Below the pieces are notes generated by a model. That model searched no databases. It was not told the DNA's origin and saw only the letters and a program-made list of their open reading frames with translations. Positions 1 through 11,176 of a DNA stretch of 64,000 bases are shown in pieces (position 1 is the first letter of the stretch; each line of letters begins with the position of its first letter). Origin of the DNA: Candidatus Bathyarchaeota archaeon (GTDB lineage: Archaea; Thermoproteota; Bathyarchaeia; 40CM-2-53-6); contig VBBN01000037.1 of the NCBI GenBank assembly GCA_005888735.1, positions 1 through 64,000 on the forward strand. The letters are read 5' to 3'. Both the position numbers and the translations under genes were made by a program.

Positions 1-1338
1 CCATCGTCTGGCTTTGTCACCTTCACAGCGTCTGGCCTTCCCAGTGGAGTCACCGCCTCTTTCACACGTAATCCATGCCCATTCCTTGGGGATGTACAAG
101 GAACTCCGGGTTGCTTCGTTTCCGTATCCCTTTCCGCCACCATCACCTCTGTAGTCGGGACTAGGAATGTAACTATCAGCGCCGAGAGCGAGGGTATCAG
201 CCATTCGACCAGCATATCGCTAACTGTTACGATTGCTCCGCTCGCTGCATCATTCACAGTCTCTAACCCGGTTACCTCCGGTCGCGTGGCCAGCTTCACC
301 GCGTCCGCGTCAGGAGGAAGCCCACCCTACAGTTTCAGCTGGGCTTTTGGTGACGGAGGTTCAGCAACAGGCAGCTCTGCCACCCACACCTATTCAACCG
401 GTGGGTCCTACACGGTCACACTGACGACTCAAGACTCAGCGAGCAGGACTATCGTTGTGTCGAAGGTGGTCACGGTTGCTTCGCTGGCCCCCAATGCTCT
501 GGCCATCTCAAATGATGGTAAGGTTTTCAGCTATCAGAACGGTGTCTTCACCCTGATAGCTCAGCCTGTGGCGACCCCGCTCAGACAAGTGGCCTGGAAC
601 CCTAACGGATCCTACGCGCTAATAGTGGGCGACTCGGGCGTGGTTTTGAAGTACGATGGCTCTCAACTCTCAACAATACCCACAGGGGTAACTACCAACT
701 TGTACGCGTTGGCTTGGAAGCCGGACGGGTCTTACGCAATGACCGCTGGCTCAGGAGGTGTACTGTTCAAGTATGATGGAGCCTCTATGACCCGGCTCCA
801 AAACCCGTTCACCAACTCAATACGGTCGATAAGCTGGAACCCCGCGGGGACCCAGGCATTGATGGTTGGATCCTCTGGTACCATGTTGCTCTACCAGCCG
901 AACGGACAAATCACAAAGATATCCTCTGGCACCACGGAGTACCTCTACTCTGCAGGTTGGAGTCCAAACGGGCAGTACGCGTTGGCGGCAGGTGGGAACG
1001 GTGTCATCGTGCGCTATGATGGAACAAGCGTTCAGGCCCTCAACACCACCGGTCTCTACAGCTCTATGATCGTTATCCACTCCATCTCATGGATTCCGTC
1101 AGGCACCTCTGCTCTGCTCGTAGGAGACTCGGGCCTAGTCCTCACCTACGATGGCAGCGTGCTTACCCGTGTCACGAGCCCTGCGGCGAGCAACCTGTAC
1201 TCGTTAAGCTGGCTTGGAACGACAGCCTACATCTCAGGTGGAAGCGGTTCCAGCCTGACATACACGGGCGGGGTGTTGTCCATACTCGCAAACAACACAT
1301 CAACCAGCCTCAGAGACCTAGCCTGGAAACCAAGCTAG
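1..1338 (+). CDS. Partial surface/secreted protein: Ig-like region, PKD domain, then repeated beta-propeller-like blades
   Basis: Frame is open from base 1; PKD-like 'YSFSWAFGDGGSATGSSATHTYSTGGSYTVTLTTQD'; repeated 'W.P.G.YAL.VG..G.....YDG' blades. Confidence 0.8.
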   Translation, partial: PSSGFVTFTASGLPSGVTASFTRNPCPFLGDVQGTPGCFVSVSLSATITSVVGTRNVTISAESEGISHSTSISLTVTIAPLAASFTVSNPVTSGRVASFTASASGGSPPYSFSWAFGDGGSATGSSATHTYSTGGSYTVTLTTQDSASRTIVVSKVVTVASLAPNALAISNDGKVFSYQNGVFTLIAQPVATPLRQVAWNPNGSYALIVGDSGVVLKYDGSQLSTIPTGVTTNLYALAWKPDGSYAMTAGSGGVLFKYDGASMTRLQNPFTNSIRSISWNPAGTQALMVGSSGTMLLYQPNGQITKISSGTTEYLYSAGWSPNGQYALAAGGNGVIVRYDGTSVQALNTTGLYSSMIVIHSISWIPSGTSALLVGDSGLVLTYDGSVLTRVTSPAASNLYSLSWLGTTAYISGGSGSSLTYTGGVLSILANNTSTSLRDLAWKPS

Positions 1339-1628
1339 TCCGCAGACCAAACAAGACAGTTTGCAAGAAACGTGAATTCGAATCCCCAAGGGTTTCATCC
1401 CCACCATTTTTCATATTCGAACAAGGCCTTGGTAGCCCGGGGAAGACCCGTCAGGCCTGACGACTTCATACCACGGATTTCGAAATTCCTTCACTTCTTT
1501 TTCTAAACTCGCCTCAATAATCTCCTAGCCACAAGCACCTCTGTAGAAGGATTACAGCACCCTTTAGAAATCAGAACACACCCGGGGCCAGAGAATCTCG
1601 CGTTCTGTAGCGCAGCTTCTGTCGGACC

Positions 1629-1996
1629 CGACTCGTTGGGACGAGTTGAAGAGCCGCTACACCAACTCGAGAGTAAACTGGTGGGTATTAGCCTGGCTGT
1701 CAAAGTTGGAGTCCTCAACAGGGCTGAGGACTCATTGCGAAGGTCTCACATGTCTTAGTAGAGGGGTTGAACTTGCACTTGCACCCACGCCCGAGAGCTT
1801 GGCAGAACAGGTTAGTTCAGACTCCCTTCTGGAGTCCAAACTAGGTTTGATTAATCTCTGTCGGGGAGTGACGAACTTAGATTCGGTGAATAGTTCAAGC
1901 TCTCTAACAGGGTCTTCACGCGAGGGAGTCCAAACCCGGGTTCGGTTCCCTTCTAAGGCATCGCTTGAGCTGAATCTTGGCCATCACTCGATGCCT
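1629..1996. ncRNA. Candidate structured non-coding RNA or regulatory region (hairpin cluster)
   Basis: Six local inverted repeats in about 370 nt, including perfect 9-bp (1709-1733) and 8-bp (1956-1996) stems; no convincing protein in the overlapping ORFs. Confidence 0.3.
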
Positions 1997-2239
1997 CATA
2001 GAAGATTCGCGATCCCCTAATCGTGAGATACGCCTTGGCGGTTGGCACGGATTCGTCCGAAATATCAGCTCAATTAAGCTTCAGTATGATGATAAATCAA
2101 TTGGGCCTCGCCGACTACGACACGTTTCTGGAGAGGAAAGAGACAACGTGTCTCGAGCCTAGTGCCCTCGTAGGACCGTGCCTCCTGGTTAGGATTTGGT
2201 CGGGGTCCGGCAAGACATTATCTCGAAGACTTCTGCGCC

Positions 2240-3766
2240 TTAGCCGAAGACTGGTAGCTGGTACGCGAATGCAGCGATGGCTACATCGAAGATATCGATG
2301 CGTCCATCAGCGTTCAAGTCGTCCACAGCTGAGTATCTAGAGTCTCCACTTTTCGAATCGTAAGCAAGGGCGACCTGCGACACGTCCAAGATGTCGATGG
2401 CCCCACCATGGTTCAAGTCCGGGTCCCGGATAACGCTGCAGCTAGCCGTGTTCGAGGAAACATTGAGAGAGCACGTTGCTCCTAGCCAATAGCTACTGGT
2501 GGGTATCGATAAGACGAACCTGGCCGTCGAGCCATAAGAGAGTGATACAGCAATGCTCTTCGAAAAGCCCGTCTGCCCGCTGGTGCTGTTGACCATCGTC
2601 ACCAAGATCGTCCCAGTCACAGTCTTGGTGGTTGCGTCCAATGATACGTTTCCGTTGATCGTGACCACTACATGATCGAAGCTTACAGTCTGCTGGATCG
2701 AGATCGTGGGGTCGCTACTCGATACCCTGACCGGGAGAATCGCTAACTGCTGGTAGGGACCACTAGTCCCGTAAATCCTCACAGTATAAGCCCCTACTGC
2801 ACCGTTGGCAGTGCACATAAGATACTGGGAGGTTGAGCCGGTGGGGGACTCGGTCACCGTCAGGACACTTGACGAATTAAGAAACACGCAATTTAGATCT
2901 GTTGATGAAGGGACTGCCTGAAGCGTGACGGCACTCGAAAAACCGTTGAGCCAAGTCACGGTGGTCAATGTCTGCTTCTGGGAGCCGAGAGGAATGTCTA
3001 AAGAAACCGGGGATACAGAGATTACGAAATAGGCGAGCGTGACAGTTACGGTCAGTGATACCCCGAAGACCATAGGACCGCTCTTCCCAGTGACTCCGAT
3101 GATATAGTCACCCGTGGGAGTCGAGTTCGATGCTGCGACAGTCAGCCTGGACACCCCCGAACTCCCCGGCGAAAGGCTGACGGAGACGGGGCTTAGCGAG
3201 GCCGAGAGAACTGAAGGAGCATTTTCTGATAGGGAGACAGTTCCAGAGAAGCTGTTTACACTCGTCAAAGTGACAAGTGAGGCGGAACCAGACCCCTGAG
3301 AGATTGTGAGAGAATATGCGCTGAGGGTGAAGTAGTCGTCAGTGACAATTAGGGTCATGCTGTCCGAATGAGCCAAGGACCCGCTTGTGCCAGTGACAGT
3401 GATGTTGTAAATGCCGGCGGATGCCGAGCTGACATCGAGCTCGGATGTGCATCCACACGTGGGGTAACCATCACCGTCGAAGGTGAGAGTGGGTGGAAAG
3501 AACGAAAGCGACCCTGCGAAACTCGGGGCCGCCGTCGCGAATAGAGATACTGTTCCAGTAAAGCCACTGATACCGTCTACGCTAACCGTGGTGAGTACTC
3601 CCCAAAAACCTGGCTGGATCGTGATGCTCGAAACGGTGACATTTGTGGAAAAGTCGGGTGTGAACCCGAAAACTCTGGTCGGACCGAAGAAGGAGAACGT
3701 TGAACTCAACACCAGAACAGTTACCAGTGAGGATAACAGTCCATTGATACGGTTATTCCGGGCCAA
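2240..3766 (-). CDS. Secreted protein with Ig-like repeats and C-terminal dockerin-like Ca-binding repeats
   Basis: N-terminal hydrophobic segment; Ser/Thr-rich repeats; C-terminal 'DPDLNHGGAIDILDVSQVALAY...DDLNADGRIDIFDVAIAAFAY'. Confidence 0.8.
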   Translation of the reverse strand: MARNNRINGLLSSLVTVLVLSSTFSFFGPTRVFGFTPDFSTNVTVSSITIQPGFWGVLTTVSVDGISGFTGTVSLFATAAPSFAGSLSFFPPTLTFDGDGYPTCGCTSELDVSSASAGIYNITVTGTSGSLAHSDSMTLIVTDDYFTLSAYSLTISQGSGSASLVTLTSVNSFSGTVSLSENAPSVLSASLSPVSVSLSPGSSGVSRLTVAASNSTPTGDYIIGVTGKSGPMVFGVSLTVTVTLAYFVISVSPVSLDIPLGSQKQTLTTVTWLNGFSSAVTLQAVPSSTDLNCVFLNSSSVLTVTESPTGSTSQYLMCTANGAVGAYTVRIYGTSGPYQQLAILPVRVSSSDPTISIQQTVSFDHVVVTINGNVSLDATTKTVTGTILVTMVNSTSGQTGFSKSIAVSLSYGSTARFVLSIPTSSYWLGATCSLNVSSNTASCSVIRDPDLNHGGAIDILDVSQVALAYDSKSGDSRYSAVDDLNADGRIDIFDVAIAAFAYQLPVFG

Positions 3767-4161
3767 ATCAGGATTCGCGACTGATCGAGCGTAGTATTGG
3801 CACCATTAATGGTTTTAGGAAGGATTTCCGAGGCGATTATAAGCCGGCGATACACGCCGATATCAAAATCTACCAGCGTCATTGCCAAGTCGAGGAGAGC
3901 GCTCTCTTGTGGTCGAAGGCAGGGTCCCACCAGGATACCCGGGCCTTAGTACAGTTTCTTCGATGGCTTTGCGGACCTCTTCCGTTTGAGCCGGTCAAAC
4001 GGAAAGAATTCGGGCGTTGGTGCTCTTTCCTTGTAGGTAGCCCGATGATTCAGTGTGCCTTCCAACTTGATGAAGGTATGAAGGTATGCATCAACCATGA
4101 ACGTCTGTACAGGATTTATTCTGTGAAGAAGCAGGAGCAGAAAAAGCTGAGCTTTTCTGTC

Positions 4162-4473
4162 TCACAATATCTTAGTTGAGTTCTTGAGCCGATCTCGAAT
4201 CTGAGGGTGCCTTGATGCTTCTTTGAAGAGAGCGGCGAGTTCGTCTGGACTGGCTAGGAGCGGCATGCGGGAAAACTGTTTTCCGTGGAACACGCAGAAC
4301 CGCAATGTCTCAGAGCCGTCCTCGAAACGGAGTAGCTGGATCGCGGGCTCCCAGCTGTGACCGCTCATCTGCACCTTGACTGAGGCTTCCTCTATTACTA
4401 GGCCTTTTCCCCATTCGAAGCTGAAAGGCCGCGGAACCGCTCGTCTGGTCGCGAGTAGAATCTTCTTTTTCAA
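4162..4473 (-). CDS. Hypothetical protein
   Basis: 103-aa ORF with plausible composition; no recognised family. Confidence 0.4.
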   Translation of the reverse strand: MKKKILLATRRAVPRPFSFEWGKGLVIEEASVKVQMSGHSWEPAIQLLRFEDGSETLRFCVFHGKQFSRMPLLASPDELAALFKEASRHPQIRDRLKNSTKIL

Positions 4474-4536
4474 CCGATATCACTAGAGAGGGTTAAGCAG
4501 CTGGTGGGCCAGAGTCTTAGTTGGCTGTCTTCTTCT

Positions 4537-5556
4537 TTAGTTCTTCAAGCTGTCTAGAATCGTCTCTTGTTCGGTCGCAGCTTCGTCTGTCACACTAATG
4601 ACGATTTTTCCGCGGGCATGTCCTGTTTTGAGATGCCGCATGGCTTCGGCAGTCTCTGCTAACTTGTAACGTCTGTCGATTACTGGCTTGAGTTTTCCGG
4701 CTTCGACAAGCTGCCTGAGAAAGTTGAGGTCGTTCTGGTTTGACCTAGCTATGAAGAATCGGATCTTCTTGCCGCCTTTAAGCCATAATCGCCCTAGGAT
4801 GAGGAAGTAGAGTAGACGTGCGAGGATTTTGTCTTTCATTCCGACGATGACAAGTGTCCCCCCGGGATTCAGTGAACGCTTGTACTCGCCTATCGAGTGA
4901 GCTGCCGCAATGTCGCATATCAGATCGTATTTCTGGCCGTTTTTCGTGAAGTCGTCTTTAGCGTAGTCGATAATGTGGTCTGCGCCGAGCGAGCGGACCA
5001 TTTCGAGATTCTCTGTGTTCGTGACGGCCGTGACTTCTGCGCCAAAGGACTTGGCAATCTGAACGGCAAATGTTCCTACACCGCCACCGGCACCGTTGAC
5101 AAGCACTCTTTGCCCTGACTGAATAGTTCCTTTGTCACGTAGACCTTGCGGCGCTGTTAACCCGGCCACTCCCACGGTCCCGGCTTCCTCAAACGGGCAA
5201 TTACCAGGCCGCAATGCCCGCCTATCTTCACGGGCCAGCGCATATTCTGCATAACTACCATCCGCAACCCCGAAAACCTCGTCACCTGGCTTGAACTGGG
5301 TGACACCATCGCTAACAGACTCGACCCGGCCGGACACGTCGGTCCCGAGTCTCGGATCCTTCGGCCTGCGTATTCCGCCCCTCATCGCCAGGCGGATGAT
5401 GATTGGTGCGCTCATCTGGTAGTAATCCGCAGGATTCGCAGATGACGCATGAACCTTGACTAGGACTCCGCGAGGATTGTTGGGGGAGGGCTTCTCCACG
5501 TCTTTGAGCTCGAGAACGTCTGGTGGTCCGAACCGGGTCCGGACGATTGCTTTCAT
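4537..5556 (-). CDS. Medium-chain dehydrogenase/reductase (NADPH:quinone reductase-like)
   Basis: 'MKAIVRTRFGPPDVLELKDVEKP', 'GTDVSGRVESVSDGVTQFKPGDEVFG', nucleotide-binding 'GAGGGVGTFAVQIAKSFGAEVTAV'; start placed at the internal Met. Confidence 0.9.
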   Translation of the reverse strand: MKAIVRTRFGPPDVLELKDVEKPSPNNPRGVLVKVHASSANPADYYQMSAPIIIRLAMRGGIRRPKDPRLGTDVSGRVESVSDGVTQFKPGDEVFGVADGSYAEYALAREDRRALRPGNCPFEEAGTVGVAGLTAPQGLRDKGTIQSGQRVLVNGAGGGVGTFAVQIAKSFGAEVTAVTNTENLEMVRSLGADHIIDYAKDDFTKNGQKYDLICDIAAAHSIGEYKRSLNPGGTLVIVGMKDKILARLLYFLILGRLWLKGGKKIRFFIARSNQNDLNFLRQLVEAGKLKPVIDRRYKLAETAEAMRHLKTGHARGKIVISVTDEAATEQETILDSLKN

Positions 5557-5918
5557 GCTGTTTCCAGTAGCCGGTTTGATTCTGTCCGCTTGACTTCTAC
5601 CTGAGACATCGTCCTGAGAGTGTTTGGGAGCTGAGCTAAGAGTGTTCCTGCCCATGGATTGTGAGACAATGGCAGAAGAGCCGTGGCCAAGTGGATGAGG
5701 GAGGTTCGCGAAGGCAGTGATTATGGGTGAGCCTGGTCGTACCCGCGCTCTCTCCCAGTAGCGTTGGCCGACCCTTGATATCACGTTGGGAAACGTTCAT
5801 CGCCTTTCAACTACCATTCCTAGGAGCTGCTGATTTGTCGTTCTAAACTCCGGGCTGTCGCGGTTAGCGGGGGGCGTAGAGCGTTTTTGTAGGCCGCTGG
5901 AGGAAGCTAGCATTTGAC

Positions 5919-6128
5919 ATGGAGTTTCAAGAAGTAGTAAGAAAGCGCAGAATGGTTAGGGCTTTCGACTCCACGCCTTTGCCGCGAGGTGTCGTGGAGC
6001 GAATCGTTCGCAACGCGCAACGCGGCCCTTCCTCGGGCTTCACTCAAGGCTTCGAGTTTTTGATATTCGACGGACCGGAAATGACTGCTACGTTCTGGCA
6101 GCATATTGCTTCTCTTGCTAGATTATAG
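5919..6128 (+). pseudogene. Truncated nitroreductase N-terminus
   Basis: 'MEFQEVVRKRRMVRAFDSTPLPRGVVERIVRNAQRGPSSGFTQGFEFLIF' matches nitroreductase N-termini; the rest of the domain is absent. Confidence 0.65.
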
Positions 6129-8089
6129 TCCTCCCCACTCATCTCCAACTATTAGCCTCAGCAGTCGTATCCCCCACCATTATTGTAGGAGTCCGCGCAG
6201 CTCTTTGAAATGTCTCATTCGAAATTCCCAGGAGTATTCTGATCTCCTCCGCTTCTCGCGAGGTCGCCGAAGGCAGGGAGTTGAAGTATTCGAGGAAACC
6301 CGTCCGAGAAATACAGGCGGAGCAAAGGTCCCATTCGACAATTTCGATCCCGAAAACTATCTCGGCGACGCGGGTTCGAGAAACACCGCAACCCGACGCG
6401 CAAGTCCCATCATGGGTGCGCCAGGCGTAGAAAACGCTTTGAGAGGCGACCTTGACCTTAGGCTCGAACAGGGTCACAGAACCCGCCTTGGCAGTTTTCC
6501 GGGTCTGCATGCATCTGGCCATTGTGTTGACGATCCTCCTTGAAGTGTCATTGATAAATGAGATGAGATTTCTCGATAGTCCGGACCAGGACGACTGAAT
6601 ATCGTCAGGAGGATAGCACTTGCCTCCCACTGGGAGTGCTGCCAAGTTGCCTTCAATTACCGCAATTCTGTCAACCCTTTTCAGCGGGGGCCCTGCGACA
6701 GCCTTCATCTTGGTGACCCTCCAAATACCAGTGTCGCCACCGACGAAAGTTGCAACGCGCTTCATCCAAGAGTTTCTAGTCCTTGCGGCAATCGCCATTG
6801 GCAAATCTCTCCCGCTTGGTGCAGTGCGGTAACAGCGCACCAGCCTTTAGGTTCAGATTGCAACCCGATTTTCAAAATTTTTGTTCGTCTCGCATGAGAT
6901 TTGCCCGGTTTGGTGCGGCCGCCGGACACCAGACTATAAGTGCAAATCCCATACGCCAACCACGACCCCGCAAACTTCTCAGAAGGATTTGAACCCGCAG
7001 GAGACGGTGCGAGAACCGACCTCCGGGTCACCCTTTACCTTGTGAATAAGCTGGACCATGCCTTCGATACGTGCGTTGGTTCGCGAGACGTTGTTTTCAA
7101 GGGTCCCTTTGGAACGCGTGAGGGACTGGGCATGTTCATTGATTACAATCCGTACCCTCACTGCGGCAATATTCAACCCGGGTCTGAAAGGTTGGAAGCG
7201 GTTCTCGACCAGTGGAGACCCCTCTTACCCGGAGTCTACAATATCCAGGTCAGCATGACAACTGTTGACCCTTCGTTTCCCGTGTTCAGGGGAAACGCGA
7301 CCGTCTTAGTTGTACCGTTGGCTTGATGTCAGGGAGCTGGGAAAAGTGAAGAGGACTTTCGGAAGAGGAAAAGAAGGTCTGGGAGGAATCGAATAGGACC
7401 GGTTTGGACTTCTACACTTGTGAAGAATGTGGTCGCTACTGTCTGATGTATGGAGACGACCGTCTGATTTGTGAAGACTGTTCCATAAAGGAGCGTGCCA
7501 GTCTTGGCCAGTCTTACAGTAAGGGCGTCTAGCTTCAAGGGTGGATTTGTAACACGCGAGGAGAGAGCGGGCCTAGCGAGACTAATTAGGGCAGACTGTT
7601 GTTTCGAAACGAGTTTAGAAAAAGAAGGTGGAGAATTTCGAAATCAGTGGTATGAAGTCGGTGGCAAGCCACGGGTATCCCCCGGGCTACCATTGGCCAG
7701 CCACCTACTTTATGCTCCGCACTATGTCGCGCTTGACCGCTTCTCTGATAGCGTTCATCAGCACGTTAGCTTGGTGTTCGTCTCTGTCTGCAGGTGTAGC
7801 GAAGCTTCTGTGAGGGTGTGCTTGCGCTTCGCTAATGGATGATCTCCTCCGGTTTGACACCTGCAACTGTTGCTAGGACCTTTCCGCCAACTCAATCTTT
7901 GAAAGTTGGGTCTTGGCTAGCAAATAGCCGAAGAGTAAGGAACCCAAAGCATAGCGTAAGTTGAATGGTAGGATCAGCCTTTCCGGCAGCGTAGGTGTTT
8001 CAGGTTTCAAATGAATGATCGACTCATCTTCCTTGCCTTTAATTCCGAGAGGGCGATTGGAAGACGATTAGGGGAAGGAGGTGTAGATT

Positions 8090-8902
8090 ATGGAAGACAC
8101 GCCCGGGCCGATTTCAACGGTGCGGAGGAGATGGTTCGACGCAACCCCTCATGGAAAACAAGGAGTGACCGAGCGTTATGTCGTATATGGGGAGTCGAGA
8201 CGATGGCTCCTCGGCCAACTCAATCTAAAGAATACGGACTTCGTCTTGGACCTCGGTTCGGGGCACGGCTTCCTTGCCTACGAGTTAGCATCCAGGACCG
8301 GTTCGAAAATAGTAGGGCTTGACCTTCTCGGAGGCGAACAGATGGGAACAGCTGCGAGAGGTGGGATTCTCGCTGGGCTGTCGAAGGCCATCGACTGGGT
8401 TGTCGGAGATGCGAGCAAGGCCCCGTTTTCTGCGGGGACATTCGATACGATCGTCTCATTCCTCGGCCTCGAAGATGTCCACATTACCGGAGGTGTTGGC
8501 GCGATGGACAAAGTAATACGGGAATCGGCACGCGTATTGAAGTCCGACGGGACCCTGGCTATTGCTGACAACACGTTCCCAGAATGCGCTAGCAATGCAG
8601 GTCAAAGGCTCTACCTCGAGATACTAAGAAAGGAGCTGGGGGCTCAGCTCCCGTCTAAGAGTTCTCTGATAGAGACCATGGAAGGAAGTGGCTTCGAAGA
8701 CATCGAGACCGCCACGTATGATCCCAAGATAATCCTGGACGAAAGAGAAGCTCACATCGAGTTGTCCGACATCGCGGAGGCTGAGCCTTTCGGCAAGCAT
8801 CTTGATATCGAGGAGATCTGGGAGAGGTACGGCGACCGAGTCCGAAAGTCAGGGCTGGAATATCCATTAATCCTACTACTATCGGCTAGAAAGTCATCGT
8901 GA
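8090..8902 (+). CDS. SAM-dependent methyltransferase
   Basis: Motif I 'FVLDLGSGHGFLAYELASRTGSKIVGLDLL', 'GDASKAPFSAGTFDTIVSFLGLEDV'. Confidence 0.85.
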   Translation: MEDTPGPISTVRRRWFDATPHGKQGVTERYVVYGESRRWLLGQLNLKNTDFVLDLGSGHGFLAYELASRTGSKIVGLDLLGGEQMGTAARGGILAGLSKAIDWVVGDASKAPFSAGTFDTIVSFLGLEDVHITGGVGAMDKVIRESARVLKSDGTLAIADNTFPECASNAGQRLYLEILRKELGAQLPSKSSLIETMEGSGFEDIETATYDPKIILDEREAHIELSDIAEAEPFGKHLDIEEIWERYGDRVRKSGLEYPLILLLSARKSS

Positions 8903-9281
8903 ACGCACCTTGTGGGTCGTACCCTTCGATAGTTTCAACGTAAGATTGTAGCCACGGACTTCGAAACCTAACTTGTCGTAGAGTCTCCTTGCATCCGCAG
9001 CATCACCTGGACAATCTAGCAGAACCAGATCAGCTCCAACTCTACGGAATTCGTCGAATAAATGCGCCAAGAGGCTGCTGGGGTCTCCCCCGGGCTACCA
9101 CCGCCAAGTCCGATAGCGCTGCAGTTGGGCGAAGGGGGTCAAACACTGCGCCCTCGGCCTATGACCAATCCGACAGGTCGAGGGGCGCCTCGACTATCGA
9201 AGTAACCTCTCAGGTAATCCCAAGTATCAGGCTTCGCTCTTCAGTAGGTAGCCGCCGAGAACCCGAGAGCTGTTCGACGAT

Positions 9282-9566
9282 GGGTCGTTGTCCATCCTGT
9301 GGCAAGGAGTCGAGCTTCAGGCTGTGGTCGGCCGTCAGGAGGGTTTACGGGTTGGAGATGTGGCCGTTTGCATCGGCTGCGCGTCCCCTTTGATTACGGT
9401 AGGGTTGCCGTATGAATTCAGATTGATGACCAAGGTGGAGTTCGAGGAACTCGACTCCGAGACGAAGAGGTTCCTGGAGAAGGCTCAAGCAAGAGTCAGA
9501 GAGGGTCACACTCGGAAGTCAACTGTCTCTGGTAATTCTTCCGTTGAGAATCTATTTGATCGATAA
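9282..9566 (+). pseudogene. Zinc-binding small protein, apparently frameshifted
   Basis: 'CPSCGKE' lies in one frame and 'VGDVAVCIGCASPL' in the next, together resembling one zinc-ribbon protein. Confidence 0.35.
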
Positions 9567-10121
9567 AGCGGGCTAACTATGGTGGTGACCCAGCCCACCA
9601 GCGGGCGCCAGAACAGGACAGAATGGAATCGGAAAAATAGCATCCGAAAACAGGTCTGAATCTGACCAATCAACATGCAAAAATGAGATTTCGCTGGAAG
9701 TATCTCGAGATTCTCGCCGGTATCCTAGCCCCTTTCGCAACGTTGGCAATTCTTCCCGGCTGCCCGTTTTTCTTCCTGTTTCCTCCAATTGTTTATGGGG
9801 CGTTGCGATCTCTCATCGTTTGAAAGAGAGACGGGGTTTGTTCTAGCTGTTGCAGGAGCTGCCCTGTTCATAGCAGGGGAAGCATGCCGTCGCGTGAAGT
9901 CCAATCCAAAACCGCCGGTCGCCTGATTTCTTGGAGAGAGGGGCCAAATCCGAAGATTCGGCCCGGCTGCCTTGAGAATCGTAGTGACCTGTTATGACAA
10001 TCGCAGATTGCAGGCTCCACTAATCACTGGGGAACTACCAGAACCTCGAGCTCAGTTCGACGCCGTATCCACAGCTTCCTCGATGCAGAACGTAACAGCT
10101 GTTAATTTTGGAATAAAAGTC

Positions 10122-10146
10122 TTATAAGCAAGTAATACCCATTACT
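10122..10146 (+). promoter_or_regulatory. TATA-like box plus dyad AGTAAT-ACCC-ATTACT upstream of the RAM-domain gene
   Basis: 'cttataagcaagtaatacccattact'; TATA-like element followed by a perfect 6-bp dyad. Confidence 0.45.
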
Positions 10147-10159
10147 ATGTTGCAATAAA

Positions 10160-10699
10160 ATGCACGAGAAAAAAACAACAATGCAAACCAATATGAGTTT
10201 CCCGACCTACGTCTTCGCGACCGTTAATCCGGGCCGCATGACGAACGTGGTCGCGGAGCTAAAGCAAAATAGCCAGATAGACCTCATCGCACCGGTCACA
10301 GGCAGATACGACCTAGTACTACGCCTGAAACCAAACACACCACACAACGTTTACCAGACAGTCAAAGAAATCCGCAATGTCAGCGACATACGTACCACCA
10401 CTACAGAAACAGGCTTCGACGGTATTCAGCCGACCCGAAAACTCGAGAGCCAGATGGCCCTTGGGATTTCACTGTTGAACGTTCAGCACACGTCGATTGA
10501 GAACACCATTAAGCAGCTCAGCAACGTACCAGGCTTCGTAGAAGCATGTAGCGTACCCGGACAGTTCGACATCGTAGCACTCTGGCAAGCAAGAACCTCT
10601 GAAGACATAGTGAAGACTTCCGTTGAGAAAGTAAGTAACCTCGAAGGCCTCTTCAAGAGCGAGACACTTCTCGCTTATGCACCGTTCTTCAAAGCGTAG
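10160..10699 (+). CDS. Tandem Lrp/AsnC ligand-binding (RAM) domain protein, no HTH seen
   Basis: Two repeats: 'TYVFATVNPGRMTNVVAELKQNSQIDLIAPVTGRYDLVLRL' and 'ISLLNVQHTSIENTIKQLSNVPGFVEACSVPGQFDIVALW'. Confidence 0.75.
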   Translation: MHEKKTTMQTNMSFPTYVFATVNPGRMTNVVAELKQNSQIDLIAPVTGRYDLVLRLKPNTPHNVYQTVKEIRNVSDIRTTTTETGFDGIQPTRKLESQMALGISLLNVQHTSIENTIKQLSNVPGFVEACSVPGQFDIVALWQARTSEDIVKTSVEKVSNLEGLFKSETLLAYAPFFKA

Positions 10700-11176
10700 T
10701 CATCCGAATATAGCTCCGTCGACCTCCCCCTTTTTTAGTATCCAAAAGACGCCTGAACAGGCACTCGATGAACGATCCGTAGTCTAACGATTACAGTGTA
10801 AGCGATCCCGAGCCTAACACTGTTGGATTCGAGATAAAGCGCGGTTCCCCCAAGGACCTTTTTCCGCATACTTGGGCGGACCCGCCTGGTGAGTTTCTAC
10901 AGTTCTCATCTGATGTGGTCTTCCTCTTTGTTTTCTAGGACGAGGCTGGGTTTCCTCGGAGAGCGGTGTATTTCGGTAGCATTCTCTAAGCATCCGAGGG
11001 TCTAATGACGAGGCTACGCCATTTTCGGACAACAGTTCCCAGTCCAAGCATGTTTCCTATCACCCTTCCATGTCGCTGAGCCGGCAGCGGGTGGATCCTA
11101 GAACTCGATTACCATGCATTTTGAAGGTGTCGGGGGTTGGGAGGACTCCAGATTCTCCTGCGCCACCGCCAGTCTC

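Noticed and set aside
1646-2020. 124-aa plus-strand ORF over the hairpin cluster
   Set aside because: No recognisable domain, atypical composition, and the sequence is dominated by inverted repeats; structured non-coding DNA/RNA is a better reading.
6139-6840. 233-aa minus-strand ORF
   Set aside because: No recognisable family; follows a truncated nitroreductase and competes with overlapping ORFs on both strands. Possibly a real hypothetical, but unsupported.
6960-7040. Possible tRNA T-arm ('ggatttgaacccgca')
   Set aside because: No anticodon or acceptor stems could be built around it.
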